A DNA stretch of 64,000 nt from Makana argininalis_C. GTDB lineage: Bacteria; Pseudomonadota; Gammaproteobacteria; Enterobacterales; Enterobacteriaceae. The stretch is from positions 186,001-250,000 of the forward strand of contig JBISJU010000001.1 in NCBI GenBank assembly GCA_044442865.1, given 5' to 3'. Below are positions 1 to 8,452 of this stretch, one piece after another (positions within the stretch are counted from its first letter, which is position 1; each line of letters starts with the position of its first letter). Both the position numbers and the translations under genes were made by a program. Under the pieces are notes generated by a model. That model ran no database searches. It worked only from the letters and a program-made list of their open reading frames with translations, and had not been told where the DNA came from.

Positions 1-175
1 TAGGACCTATCATTAATATATTTTTTGGTGTTATTTCGTTTCTTAATTTTTTTTCTACTTTCATTCTTCTCCAACGATTTCTTAACGCTATTGCTACTGC
101 TCTTTTTGCTTTTTTTTGACCTATAATGTAACAATCTAATTCTTTTACTATTTCCATCGGGGTCATTTCAGACAT
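1..175 (-). CDS. hslU: HslU ATPase subunit of HslUV protease (5' end only)
   Basis: N-terminal 58 codons of the AAA+ unfoldase that feeds substrates to the HslV peptidase; the rest lies beyond the left edge. The translation begins MSEMTPMEIVKELD and continues with YIIGQKKAKRAVAIALRNRW and the ITPKNILMIGP stretch that precedes the Walker A motif, near-identical to enterobacterial HslU. The ATG at 173-175 follows the hslV stop by 11 bases, so hslV and hslU form one minus-strand transcription unit as in E. coli. Confidence 0.96.
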   Translation of the reverse strand, partial: MSEMTPMEIVKELDCYIIGQKKAKRAVAIALRNRWRRMKVEKKLRNEITPKNILMIGP

Positions 176-186
176 ATTTATAATCC

Positions 187-723
187 TTAATCTTTTTTTT
201 TATATTTTAATTCTTCAATAGTATAAAAATTATTAGTATATATACAAATACTACTAGCTATTTTTAATGACTTTTTAACTATTTCAATAGCACTAAGATC
301 AGTATTTTTTAATAATGCTTTTGCTGAAGATTGAGCATAATTACCTCCTGAGCCTATTGCAATAATATCATTTTCAGGTTGAATAACATCTCCATGACCG
401 CTAATAATAATAGATGATTTTTCATCTGCTACAGCTAACAAAGCTTCTAAACGTCTCAATAGACGATCATTTCTCCAATCTTTGGCTAGTTCAACAGCAG
501 ATTTAATAATTTGTCCTTGATAAGAATCTAATTTTCTTTCAAAAAGCTCAAATAATGTAAAAGCATCAGATGTACCGCCTGCAAAACCTGCTATAACTTT
601 TTTATTATATAATCTTCTCACTTTTTTAACATTACTTTTCATTATAGTGTGCCCTATAGTAGCTTGACCATCACCACCCATTACAACACACTTATTTCGT
701 CTTACACTTAAAATAGTTGTCAT
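187..723 (-). CDS. hslV: HslV peptidase subunit of ATP-dependent HslUV protease
   Basis: Threonine peptidase that forms the proteolytic core of HslUV and degrades misfolded or regulatory cytosolic proteins. The protein has 178 residues (176 in E. coli) and begins MTTILSVRRN, so the catalytic Thr2 is exposed after methionine removal. The GDGQAT, GFAGGTSDAFTLFELFERKL and IGSGG segments are intact. The start is fixed by the N-terminal threonine and a preceding AAGG. Immediately upstream of hslU and divergent from rpmE. No decay is visible. Confidence 0.97.
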   Translation of the reverse strand: MTTILSVRRNKCVVMGGDGQATIGHTIMKSNVKKVRRLYNKKVIAGFAGGTSDAFTLFELFERKLDSYQGQIIKSAVELAKDWRNDRLLRRLEALLAVADEKSSIIISGHGDVIQPENDIIAIGSGGNYAQSSAKALLKNTDLSAIEIVKKSLKIASSICIYTNNFYTIEELKYKKKD

Positions 724-907
724 TATAAAAACCTTAAAAATTAATAAATTTGAAAATATTTAAAAAATAAAAATATTATTTTTTTTTAATAATACATGAT
801 ATTATATTTTTTATATAAATAAAGCAATAAATTTATTAAAATTATAATTATAATATATTATATATACAATTTTTATTTATTTAAAATAAATAGTTAAAAG
901 GTACATA

Positions 908-1111
908 ATGAAAAAAAATATACATCCAAATTATTCAAAATTAACTGCATTATGTTCTTGTGGTAATATCATACAAACTTTTTCTACAATTAATAAAAAA
1001 AACATAAATATAGATATATGTAGTGCTTGTCATCCATATTTTACAGGTAAGCAGCGTAAAATAAATATTGGGGGAAGAATTGATAAGTTTAATAAACGTT
1101 TTAATTTTTAA
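908..1111 (+). CDS. rpmE: 50S ribosomal protein L31 (zinc-binding form)
   Basis: Small ribosomal protein of the large-subunit central protuberance region. It has 67 residues (70 in E. coli) and begins MKKNIHP. Cys16, Cys18, Cys38 and Cys41 form the CxC...CxxC zinc site, so this is the zinc-containing paralogue. The conserved FTGKQR and RFNKRFN-like C-terminus (DKFNKRFNF) is present. An AAAAGG ribosome-binding site precedes the ATG. The nearness to hslVU resembles the wider E. coli hslUV-rpmE neighbourhood with the intervening genes lost. Confidence 0.96.
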   Translation: MKKNIHPNYSKLTALCSCGNIIQTFSTINKKNINIDICSACHPYFTGKQRKINIGGRIDKFNKRFNF

Positions 1112-1191
1112 AATAAATATAATTTTATAAATATATTAAAAATATAACTTAAATACAAAAAAACAATATATATTTTAATTTTTTAAATACC

Positions 1192-1674
1192 ATGAAATAT
1201 GACGGACATATAATATTTGCTTTATCAATATCTATTTTATCTAAAAAACTTTTTATTACAAATATATTAGGCAATGGTGATTGGTGGCATATAATACCAG
1301 GTGTATTATTAACATGCCTACTTCCAGATATAGATCATCCACAATCTATTATTGGTAAAAAAATAAGATGGTTATCTATTCCTTTGAATAAAACATTAGG
1401 TCATCGTGGTTTTACTCATAGTTTATTTATAGTAATATCTTTTATTTTTTTTTTTAAAATAAATTTTTTTAAAAAACAATATATTCCTATTGATTCATTT
1501 CAATCTATGATAATTGGTTATATCAGTCATATTATGTCAGATATAATAACCCCATTAGGGGTGCCTATATTTTGGCCTTTAAAATGGAGATTTATTATAC
1601 CTATATTAAATGAAAATAAATATAAAGAAAAAATTTTATGTATTTTTTTATTTTTTTTAGCTTTAGAATATTAA
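1192..1674 (+). CDS. ydjM: YdjM-like inner-membrane protein, predicted metal-dependent hydrolase
   Basis: Matches the YdjM/DUF457 family of membrane proteins annotated as metal-dependent hydrolases; the biochemical role is not established. Conserved family motifs are PDIDHP (residues 45-50) and GHRGFTHS (70-77), rich in His and Asp that could bind metal, plus GDWWHI near residue 29. Hydrophobic stretches around 33-44, 77-90 and 148-158 suggest a polytopic inner-membrane protein. It has 160 residues against about 196 in E. coli, so the C-terminus is shortened. No clear ribosome-binding site is seen. In E. coli ydjM is an SOS-regulated gene; no LexA box is evident here. Confidence 0.8.
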   Translation: MKYDGHIIFALSISILSKKLFITNILGNGDWWHIIPGVLLTCLLPDIDHPQSIIGKKIRWLSIPLNKTLGHRGFTHSLFIVISFIFFFKINFFKKQYIPIDSFQSMIIGYISHIMSDIITPLGVPIFWPLKWRFIIPILNENKYKEKILCIFLFFLALEY

Positions 1675-1750
1675 GTATTAATAGTATTTATTTAAATATT
1701 AAATTTATTGAATTTTAAAAAATAAGTAAATATTTTTTTTGGAGAAATTA

Positions 1751-3754
1751 ATGGTATCTATAAAAAAAATAGTAAATGCTTTAAGATTTTTAAGTATTGA
1801 TGCAATAAACAATGCTAATTCTGGACATCCAGGAGCCCCTATGGGTATTGCAGATATTGCTGAAGTTTTGTGGCGTGATTATATGAAACATAATCCTTGT
1901 AATCCAAAATGGATTAACAGAGATCGTTTTATTTTATCAAATGGGCATGCTTCTATTTTATTATATAGTATATTACATCTTACTGGTTATAATATTTCAA
2001 TAGAAGAAATTAAAAAATTTCGTAAAATTAATTCTAAAACCCCAGGTCATCCAGAATGTTTTAATACACAAGGTATAGAAATAACAACAGGTCCTTTAGG
2101 CCAAGGTATAGCAAATGCAGTTGGTATGGCTATAGGAGAAAGAACTTTATCTAATCAATTTAATAAATTAAATTTTAAAATTATTAATCATTATATTTAT
2201 TTATTTATGGGTGATGGATGTTTAATGGAAGGAATATCACATGAAGCTTGTTCTTTAGCAGGAACATTAAAACTAGGTAAATTAATTGCATTTTACGATA
2301 ATAATGGTATATCTATAGATGGAAAAATTAAGAATTATTTTAGAGATGATACTGCTGTTCGTTTTGAATCATATGGATGGCATGTTATAAAAAATATTAA
2401 TGGTCATGATAGATATTCAATAAAATTAGCTATAAAAAATGCAAGAAATATTAAAAATAAACCTTCTATTATTATATGTAATACTATTATTGCATTTGGA
2501 TGTCCATCAAAATCTGGTACTCCAGAATCTCATGGTACTCCTTTAAGTGCAAAAGAAATAGAAGATACACGTAAAAAACTTAATTGGAAATATAAACCTT
2601 TTGTAATACCAAAAAATATATATTTAAGCTGGAATGCTACAAAAACAGGTAAAAAAAGAGAACATAAATGGAATAAAAAATTCAAAATTTATAAAAAACA
2701 ATTTCCAGATCTTGCAAAAGAATTAATAAGAAGAATATATTGTAACTTACCTATAAATTGGAAAAAGTACATAAAAAGTATTATTAAAAATATTGAAAAT
2801 AATAAAAATAAATTATCAGGTCGTAAATCATCTCAAAATTTTTTAGAATTAATTGGACCAATTCTTCCTGAATTAATTGGTGGTTCAGCTGATTTATCTA
2901 ATAGTAATTTAACAATGTGGTCAAAATCAAAATCAATATTAAAAAATCATGATGGAAATTATATACATTATGGAGTAAGAGAATTTGGTATGACTGCTAT
3001 AGCTAATGGAATATCTAAATATGGAGGTTTTATACCATATACTTCTACTTTTTTAGTATTTTCAGATTATGCAATAAATGCTATAAGAATGGCTGCTCTT
3101 ATGAAATGTCATCATATTATGATTTATACACATGATTCGATTGGGTTGGGAGAAGATGGACCTACGCATCAACCTATAGAACAATTATCTCATTTAAGAA
3201 TGATTCCAAATTTAAGTACATGGCGCCCTTGTGATCAATTAGAAACTTTTATTTCTTGGAAATTTGCTATAGAAAGAAATACAGGACCTACTGCTATTGT
3301 ATTATCTCGTCAAAATTTAAATTATCAAAAAAGAAAAAAAAATCAAATTATTAATATTTCACGAGGAGGTTATATAATTAAAGATTGTAAATGTATTCCA
3401 AATTTAATTATTATAGCTACAGGATCAGAGGTAAATTTAGCAATAAATTCATATAATTATTTAAAATGTATAGGTTATAATGTTAGAGTTGTATCTATGC
3501 CATCTACAGATACATTTGATTTGCAAGATAAAAATTATAAAGAATTTATTTTTCCTAAAAAAGTAAAATCAATAATTGCAATTGAAGCTGGTATTTCAGA
3601 TTTTTGGTTCAAATATACAGGATTAAATGGTTCTATAATAGGTATAAAAACTTTTGGTAAATCAGGTTCTTCTAAAGAATTATTTAATTTATTTAAATTT
3701 AATTTAAAACATGTAATCAGAGAAGCAAAAAAATTATTAATTAATAATTTATGA
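1751..3754 (+). CDS. tktA: Transketolase
   Basis: Thiamine-diphosphate enzyme of the non-oxidative pentose phosphate pathway, exchanging two-carbon ketol units and supplying ribose-5-P and erythrose-4-P. The chosen ATG follows a GGAG at 1741-1744 and gives 667 residues starting MVSIKKIVNALR, collinear with E. coli TktA. A TTG at 1739 overlaps that ribosome-binding site and is unlikely to be the start. Visible motifs: SGHPGAPMG, SNGHAS, the TPP-binding MGDGC...EG stretch, TPGHPE and GEDGPTHQPIEQL. It works with rpe and pgl in this window. It is the only gene here that ends in TGA. Confidence 0.97.
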   Translation: MVSIKKIVNALRFLSIDAINNANSGHPGAPMGIADIAEVLWRDYMKHNPCNPKWINRDRFILSNGHASILLYSILHLTGYNISIEEIKKFRKINSKTPGHPECFNTQGIEITTGPLGQGIANAVGMAIGERTLSNQFNKLNFKIINHYIYLFMGDGCLMEGISHEACSLAGTLKLGKLIAFYDNNGISIDGKIKNYFRDDTAVRFESYGWHVIKNINGHDRYSIKLAIKNARNIKNKPSIIICNTIIAFGCPSKSGTPESHGTPLSAKEIEDTRKKLNWKYKPFVIPKNIYLSWNATKTGKKREHKWNKKFKIYKKQFPDLAKELIRRIYCNLPINWKKYIKSIIKNIENNKNKLSGRKSSQNFLELIGPILPELIGGSADLSNSNLTMWSKSKSILKNHDGNYIHYGVREFGMTAIANGISKYGGFIPYTSTFLVFSDYAINAIRMAALMKCHHIMIYTHDSIGLGEDGPTHQPIEQLSHLRMIPNLSTWRPCDQLETFISWKFAIERNTGPTAIVLSRQNLNYQKRKKNQIINISRGGYIIKDCKCIPNLIIIATGSEVNLAINSYNYLKCIGYNVRVVSMPSTDTFDLQDKNYKEFIFPKKVKSIIAIEAGISDFWFKYTGLNGSIIGIKTFGKSGSSKELFNLFKFNLKHVIREAKKLLINNL

Positions 3755-3864
3755 ATATTTAAGACTTAAAATTAATTTTTTTTAAAAATATTAAATATTA
3801 ATATATATTAATTTAATTATAAACAAAATTTTTTTTTAAAAATTAAAATGTTTAAGGTTTTTCT

Positions 3865-5994
3865 ATGAATTACAATTTATTTAAAAGCTTAAACAAAAAA
3901 CAAATGGAAGCGGTTTCAGAATCAGACACTAATTTATTAGTACTAGCTGGGGCTGGTAGTGGTAAAACTAAAGTTTTAATTAATAAAATAATATGGTTTA
4001 TTAAAATTAATAAAGATTCTCCTGGTTCAATTATGGCTGTAACTTTTACAAATAAAGCAGCAGAAGAAATTAGATATAGACTGAAAAAAATAATTGGTAA
4101 AAAAGAAAAAAAAATATGGATTGGAACTTTTCATGGATTAAGTAATCGTATTTTAAGAAATAACTATAAAGATGCAAATCTTCCAAAAAATTTTCAAATT
4201 TTAGATAGTAAAGATCAAATTAAATTAATCAAGCGTTTAATAATTTCTATGAAACTAGATGAAAAAATATGGCATCCTAATAAATTAATGTTGTATATAA
4301 ATAATAAAAAAGATAATGGAATAAGACCATCTACTGAAAATAATAATAAAGATTATTATAAAACAATAAAACAGGAAATTTATAAACAATATCAAGAACA
4401 ATGCGATGAAATAGGTTTAGTAGATTTTTCTGAATTATTAATAAGATCTTATGAAATGTTTAAAGCAAAACCTTATATAATTAGAAAATATCATAATCGT
4501 TTTAAAAATATTTTAATAGATGAATTTCAAGATACAAATGTAATTCAATATTATTGGATTAAAATACTTAAAAATATAAATTGTAATTTAATTATTGTTG
4601 GTGATGATGATCAATCTATTTATGGATGGCGTGGAGCAAAAATAGAAAATATATATAAATTTCTAGAAGATTACCCTAATACTAAAACTATAAGACTAGA
4701 ACAAAATTATAGATGTACAAATAATATATTACAAGCTGCAAATTCTCTTATATCTAATAATAATTTTAGATTAGGTAAAACATTATGGACTAAATCAGAA
4801 TCAGGTGATCCTATAAATATTTATGCAGCTTATAATGAAATAGATGAAGCTAATTTTGTAGTAAATAAAATTAAAAAAGCTAAAAATAAAAAAATATCTT
4901 TAAATGAATTTGCTATTTTATATAGAAGAAACTCACAATCAAGAATTTTAGAAGAATCTCTAATAAAAATAAATATTCCATATTTAATTTATGGAGGTAT
5001 TAGATTTTTTGAAAGATCGGAAATTAAAAATACTTTATCTTATTTAAGATTAATTATAAATCGTAATGATGATATTGCATATGAAAGAATTATAAATACT
5101 CCAAATAGAGGTATAGGAAAAAAAACTTTAAATAAAATAAAAAAAAATGCTAAAATTTTAAAAATTAATTTTTGGGAATCAGGGTATTATTTAGCTAATA
5201 AACAAATTTTTAAAACAAATATAAATAAATCAATTTTAAATTTTATAAATCTTATAAATATATTATCAAAAGAAATAAATAATTTACCTATTCATATTCA
5301 AACTGATTTAGTAATTAAAAAATCTGGACTTTGGGAAATGTATAAAAAAGAAAAAAATAAAAAAAATTTTTCTAAAATAGAAAATTTATCAGAACTTATT
5401 AATGCTACAAAACAATATATAGATGTTAATGGAATTTCTAAAAATTCTATTCAGGAATTTATTTATAATTCAACTTTAAATTCTGAAAGTTTTAAAAATA
5501 ATAGAGATATTGAAGCAGTAACACTAATGACAATACATGCATCTAAAGGATTAGAATTTAAACAAATATTTATTATTGGTATGGAAGAAGATATATTTCC
5601 TAATAAACTCTCATTAAATTCAATAGAAAAACTAGAAGAAGAACGTAGATTAGCATATGTTGGTATAACTAGAACTATTAAAACCTTAACAATTACATAT
5701 ACAAAAAAAAGAAAAATATATGGTAAAGAAAACAAAACCCAACCATCTAGATTTATAAAAGAAATTCCATCTGAATATATAAATAATATTAATACAAATG
5801 ATTTTTATAAAAAAAAAATAAAAAACAATAATTTTTCTTTAATAGGAAAAAAAATAAAACATAATAAATTTGGTTATGGAAAAATTATAAAATTTAATAT
5901 TATTAATAATAATAAAATAATTCATGTTAAATTTATTAATAAAATAATAAAAATATTTACTTTAAAATATGATAATTTTAGAATAATAAATTAA
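3865..5994 (+). CDS. uvrD: DNA helicase II (UvrD)
   Basis: Superfamily 1A 3'-5' helicase acting in nucleotide-excision and mismatch repair. It has 709 residues (720 in E. coli). Walker A AGAGSGKT lies at residues 28-35, motif Ia TFTNKAAEE follows, the Walker B box DEFQDT is at about 219-224, then GDDDQSIYGWRG, LEQNYR and the C-terminal HASKGLEF and EERRLAYVGITR motifs. The UvrD-type C-terminal Tudor-like segment (KIKHNKFGYGKI) is retained, which separates it from Rep. No other repair partner is in the window. Confidence 0.96.
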   Translation: MNYNLFKSLNKKQMEAVSESDTNLLVLAGAGSGKTKVLINKIIWFIKINKDSPGSIMAVTFTNKAAEEIRYRLKKIIGKKEKKIWIGTFHGLSNRILRNNYKDANLPKNFQILDSKDQIKLIKRLIISMKLDEKIWHPNKLMLYINNKKDNGIRPSTENNNKDYYKTIKQEIYKQYQEQCDEIGLVDFSELLIRSYEMFKAKPYIIRKYHNRFKNILIDEFQDTNVIQYYWIKILKNINCNLIIVGDDDQSIYGWRGAKIENIYKFLEDYPNTKTIRLEQNYRCTNNILQAANSLISNNNFRLGKTLWTKSESGDPINIYAAYNEIDEANFVVNKIKKAKNKKISLNEFAILYRRNSQSRILEESLIKINIPYLIYGGIRFFERSEIKNTLSYLRLIINRNDDIAYERIINTPNRGIGKKTLNKIKKNAKILKINFWESGYYLANKQIFKTNINKSILNFINLINILSKEINNLPIHIQTDLVIKKSGLWEMYKKEKNKKNFSKIENLSELINATKQYIDVNGISKNSIQEFIYNSTLNSESFKNNRDIEAVTLMTIHASKGLEFKQIFIIGMEEDIFPNKLSLNSIEKLEEERRLAYVGITRTIKTLTITYTKKRKIYGKENKTQPSRFIKEIPSEYINNINTNDFYKKKIKNNNFSLIGKKIKHNKFGYGKIIKFNIINNNKIIHVKFINKIIKIFTLKYDNFRIIN

Positions 5995-6032
5995 TTAATT
6001 AATAATTACTGACATTAATTTTAAATTAAATT

Positions 6033-6055
6033 TACCGGTCTTATAAAGACCGGTA
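6033..6055 (-). terminator. Hairpin after rnpB
   Basis: Perfect 10-bp inverted repeat (TACCGGTCTT / AAGACCGGTA, three-base loop) directly after the 3' end of RNase P RNA. It is GC-rich in an otherwise AT-only spacer and is followed on the minus strand by an A/T-rich tract. Probably the rnpB terminator; it could also end uvrD transcription from the other side. Confidence 0.75.
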
Positions 6056-6056
6056 A

Positions 6057-6412
6057 TGTTAAACTATAAGCCGGGTTCTGTTGTTGACAGTCATTAATCT
6101 TGACTATTTTTCACAAAATAGTTCTAAGCAGCTTACCCGAGGAAATAAATGCGGGCAACATTATGAACCTCATATTTAGCTTTTCTCCAGGTGGAGTTTA
6201 CATTGCCACTATTGTTACCAATAGTGCGGTATGCTTTTACCACACCATTTCACCCTTACCTTAATAAAATAGGCGGTTTTTTTTCTGTTGCACTTGTCGT
6301 AGGTATTTACCTCCCAGAAGTTATCTGGCACCCAGCCCTATGGAGCCCGGACTTTCCTCTTTTTATATATATATTGATTAAATATATTAAAAAGCGACTG
6401 TCTGTTTAACTT
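6057..6412 (-). ncRNA. rnpB: RNase P RNA (M1 RNA), bacterial class A
   Basis: Catalytic RNA that removes tRNA 5' leaders. Read on the minus strand it contains the class A signature blocks in order: ACAGACAGTCGC near the 5' end, GAGGAAAGTCCGGGCTCCAT (about 6339-6358), the GGGTGCCAG and CCCACGAC-equivalent region (altered), GGTAAGGGTGAAA, GGTAAACTCCACC, and ACAGAACCCGGCTTAT near the 3' end. GTTAAAC/GTTTAAC at the two ends can pair as P1. The GC-rich core stands out from the flanks. Ends are estimated to a few bases. Confidence 0.94.
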
Positions 6413-6468
6413 AATTAATAAATTAATTAATATTAATTATATCATTAAAAGTTTATTAAATTTATTTT

Positions 6469-7338
6469 TTAATTTTTTTTATATTTTAAAAGGTTTTTAT
6501 ATAATAAGTTTTTTTTAATAAAATAAATATTTGATGTTAATTTAATAGATTTTTTAAATGTTAATTCATTTAAAAGTAATTTAAAAGTATTTAAAACATT
6601 TTTGTTTATATTGTTTTCTTTTTTTATTTTTTTATATCCTTCTACTATTATTGACATTTCCCCTTTATATCTTTTTTTATCTTTTTTCAACCAATTTAAA
6701 ATTTTTTTAATTGTAGAACCACAAATTGTTTCCCAATATTTTGTAAGTTCTCTTGCTATTACAATATATCTAAAACTTCCAAAATATTTTTCCATATATT
6801 TAATAGTTTTAATTATTCTTAATGAAGTTTCATAAAAAATTAATGTTCTTGTTTCTTCTTTTAAAGATTTAATTAAAATTTTTCGTTCTTTCTTTTTATA
6901 TGGAACAAATCCTTCAAAACAAAATCTATTTGATTGTATCCCAGAACCTGATAATGCTGTAATTGCTGCACAAGCTCCTGGTAACGGTATAACACGAAAA
7001 CCTAATTTATAACAACTTTTTACCATAAAATAACCTGGATCATTAATAATTGGAGTACCAGCGTTACTTACAATTGCTATACTTTTTCCTTGTTTTAATT
7101 TTGATATAAAAAATTTTGTTTTTTTGATTTCATTAAATTTATTAAACGAAAATATATTATTTTTTATAGAAAAAAAATTAAGTAAAATGTTAGTAATACG
7201 TGTATCTTCTGATGCTATTAAATCTACTTTTTTTAAAATTAATAAAGCACGTATGGTAATATCTTTAATATTACCAATTGGGGTTGGAACAATATACAAA
7301 GTTGATTTTAAAATATTTTCTTTTTTAAATTTATTCAT
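6469..7338 (-). CDS. rsmI: 16S rRNA 2'-O-methyltransferase RsmI (C1402)
   Basis: SAM-dependent methyltransferase that modifies the ribose of C1402 in the 16S decoding centre. It has 289 residues (286 in E. coli). The family segments LYIVPTPIGNI, ASEDTR, SNAGTPIINDPG, PLPGACAAITAL and the REL(T)K...WET region are all present. In E. coli, where SAGTP-like residues read SDAGTP, this protein has SNAGTP. It sits downstream of rpsI on the same strand, with a 95-base gap. Confidence 0.95.
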   Translation of the reverse strand: MNKFKKENILKSTLYIVPTPIGNIKDITIRALLILKKVDLIASEDTRITNILLNFFSIKNNIFSFNKFNEIKKTKFFISKLKQGKSIAIVSNAGTPIINDPGYFMVKSCYKLGFRVIPLPGACAAITALSGSGIQSNRFCFEGFVPYKKKERKILIKSLKEETRTLIFYETSLRIIKTIKYMEKYFGSFRYIVIARELTKYWETICGSTIKKILNWLKKDKKRYKGEMSIIVEGYKKIKKENNINKNVLNTFKLLLNELTFKKSIKLTSNIYFIKKNLLYKNLLKYKKN

Positions 7339-7433
7339 ATTTTATGTAAATTCATACAGTACTTTTATAAAAGTAAATATTATTAAAGCAATAATTTTAT
7401 TTTTAAATAAAGATAAATTTAATAAATTTAATA

Positions 7434-7826
7434 TTAACGTTTTGAAAATTGAGGTTTGCATCTGGCCTTACGTAAACCAATTTTTTTTCTTTCAACATGT
7501 CTAGAATCTCTAGTTATAAATCCTGATTTACGTAATTCTGTTTTAAAAATTTTATTATATTTTATTAAAGCTCTAGAAATACCATGTCGTATTGCTTCTG
7601 ATTGACCTGTAGTTCCACCACCTTTCACAGTTATATATAAATCTATTTTATTTAAAATTTTAAATAAATGTAAAGGTTGGTAAATCACATTGATAGATGA
7701 TTCTAAATTAAAATAATTTTCAATATTATGATTATTAATAGTAATAGTTCCTTTTCCTTCTTTAATAAATACTCTAGCTGAAGAACTTTTACGTCTTCCT
7801 GTTGCATAATATATATTTTTTATAAT
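7434..7826 (-). CDS. rpsI: 30S ribosomal protein S9, apparent ATT start
   Basis: Ribosomal protein whose C-terminal tail contacts P-site tRNA; it ends KPQFSKR as in other bacteria. No ATG, GTG or TTG gives a full-length product: the first usual start (GTG, 7686-7688) would remove 46 residues, including the conserved YYATGRRKSS segment. The same frame is open upstream to an ATT at 7824-7826, six bases after an AAGGAAG ribosome-binding site, giving exactly 130 residues, the E. coli length, aligned residue for residue (xIKNIYYATGRRK against MAENQYYGTGRRK). Cotranscribed with rplM 14 bases upstream. Confidence 0.93.
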   Translation of the reverse strand: MIKNIYYATGRRKSSSARVFIKEGKGTITINNHNIENYFNLESSINVIYQPLHLFKILNKIDLYITVKGGGTTGQSEAIRHGISRALIKYNKIFKTELRKSGFITRDSRHVERKKIGLRKARCKPQFSKR

Positions 7827-7840
7827 TTTGTACTTCCTTA

Positions 7841-8269
7841 TTAAATTAATAAAATTTTAGGTTTTTGAGCTTCATGATTATGTTTGTCATTATGATAAAT
7901 TTTAAGCTTTTTTAACATACTACGACCTAGCGGGCCTTTTGGTAACATACCTTTTATAGCATTTTTAATTATAAAATTTGGATCTTTTAATATTTTGTCT
8001 TTAAAAGTAATTTTTTTTAATCCACCTATGTATCCACTATGTTTATAGTATATTTTTTTATTAAATTTATTTCCTGTAATTTTAATTTTATTTGAATTAA
8101 TAATTATTATATAATCCCCATTATCTATATTTGTATTATACTCAGGTTTATTTTTACCACTTAAAATTATTGATACTTTAGTTGCAATACGTCCAAGTAT
8201 TTTATCTTTCACATCTAATATGTACCATTTTTTTTTAATTAATTTTTGATTTTTTAATAAATTTCTCAT
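7841..8269 (-). CDS. rplM: 50S ribosomal protein L13
   Basis: Early-assembly protein of the large subunit. It has 142 residues, the same as E. coli. Recognisable blocks are KWYILDVKDKILGRIATKVS, the GDYIIIINSNKIKITG strand, YYKHSGYIGGLK and the GMLPKGPLGR motif. It is first in the conserved rplM-rpsI pair on the minus strand; its stop codon lies just before the rpsI ribosome-binding site, so the two genes are probably translationally linked. Divergent from valS across a 183-base A/T-only spacer. Confidence 0.97.
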   Translation of the reverse strand: MRNLLKNQKLIKKKWYILDVKDKILGRIATKVSIILSGKNKPEYNTNIDNGDYIIIINSNKIKITGNKFNKKIYYKHSGYIGGLKKITFKDKILKDPNFIIKNAIKGMLPKGPLGRSMLKKLKIYHNDKHNHEAQKPKILLI

Positions 8270-8452
8270 TATTTATGACTCAATATAAATTTTTTTAAAA
8301 AAAAATTTAACTAATATATAAATATATCATATAATATATATTTAATACATTAATTAAATTTTAAATTAAATAAATAATATGTTTTAAATATGTTAATATT
8401 AAAATTCAATATCATTTAAAATAAAATAAATAATTTTTATATATTCAATATA

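Noticed and set aside
1739..1750. TTG at 1739 as the tktA start
   Set aside because: It would place the GGAG ribosome-binding site inside the coding sequence and adds four residues absent from the family; ATG at 1751 is better.
6191..6409. Open frame of 72 codons on the plus strand
   Set aside because: It is antisense to the conserved core of RNase P RNA.
7124..7504. 126-codon plus-strand frame
   Set aside because: Antisense to rsmI and rpsI; composition is that of a complementary-strand shadow.
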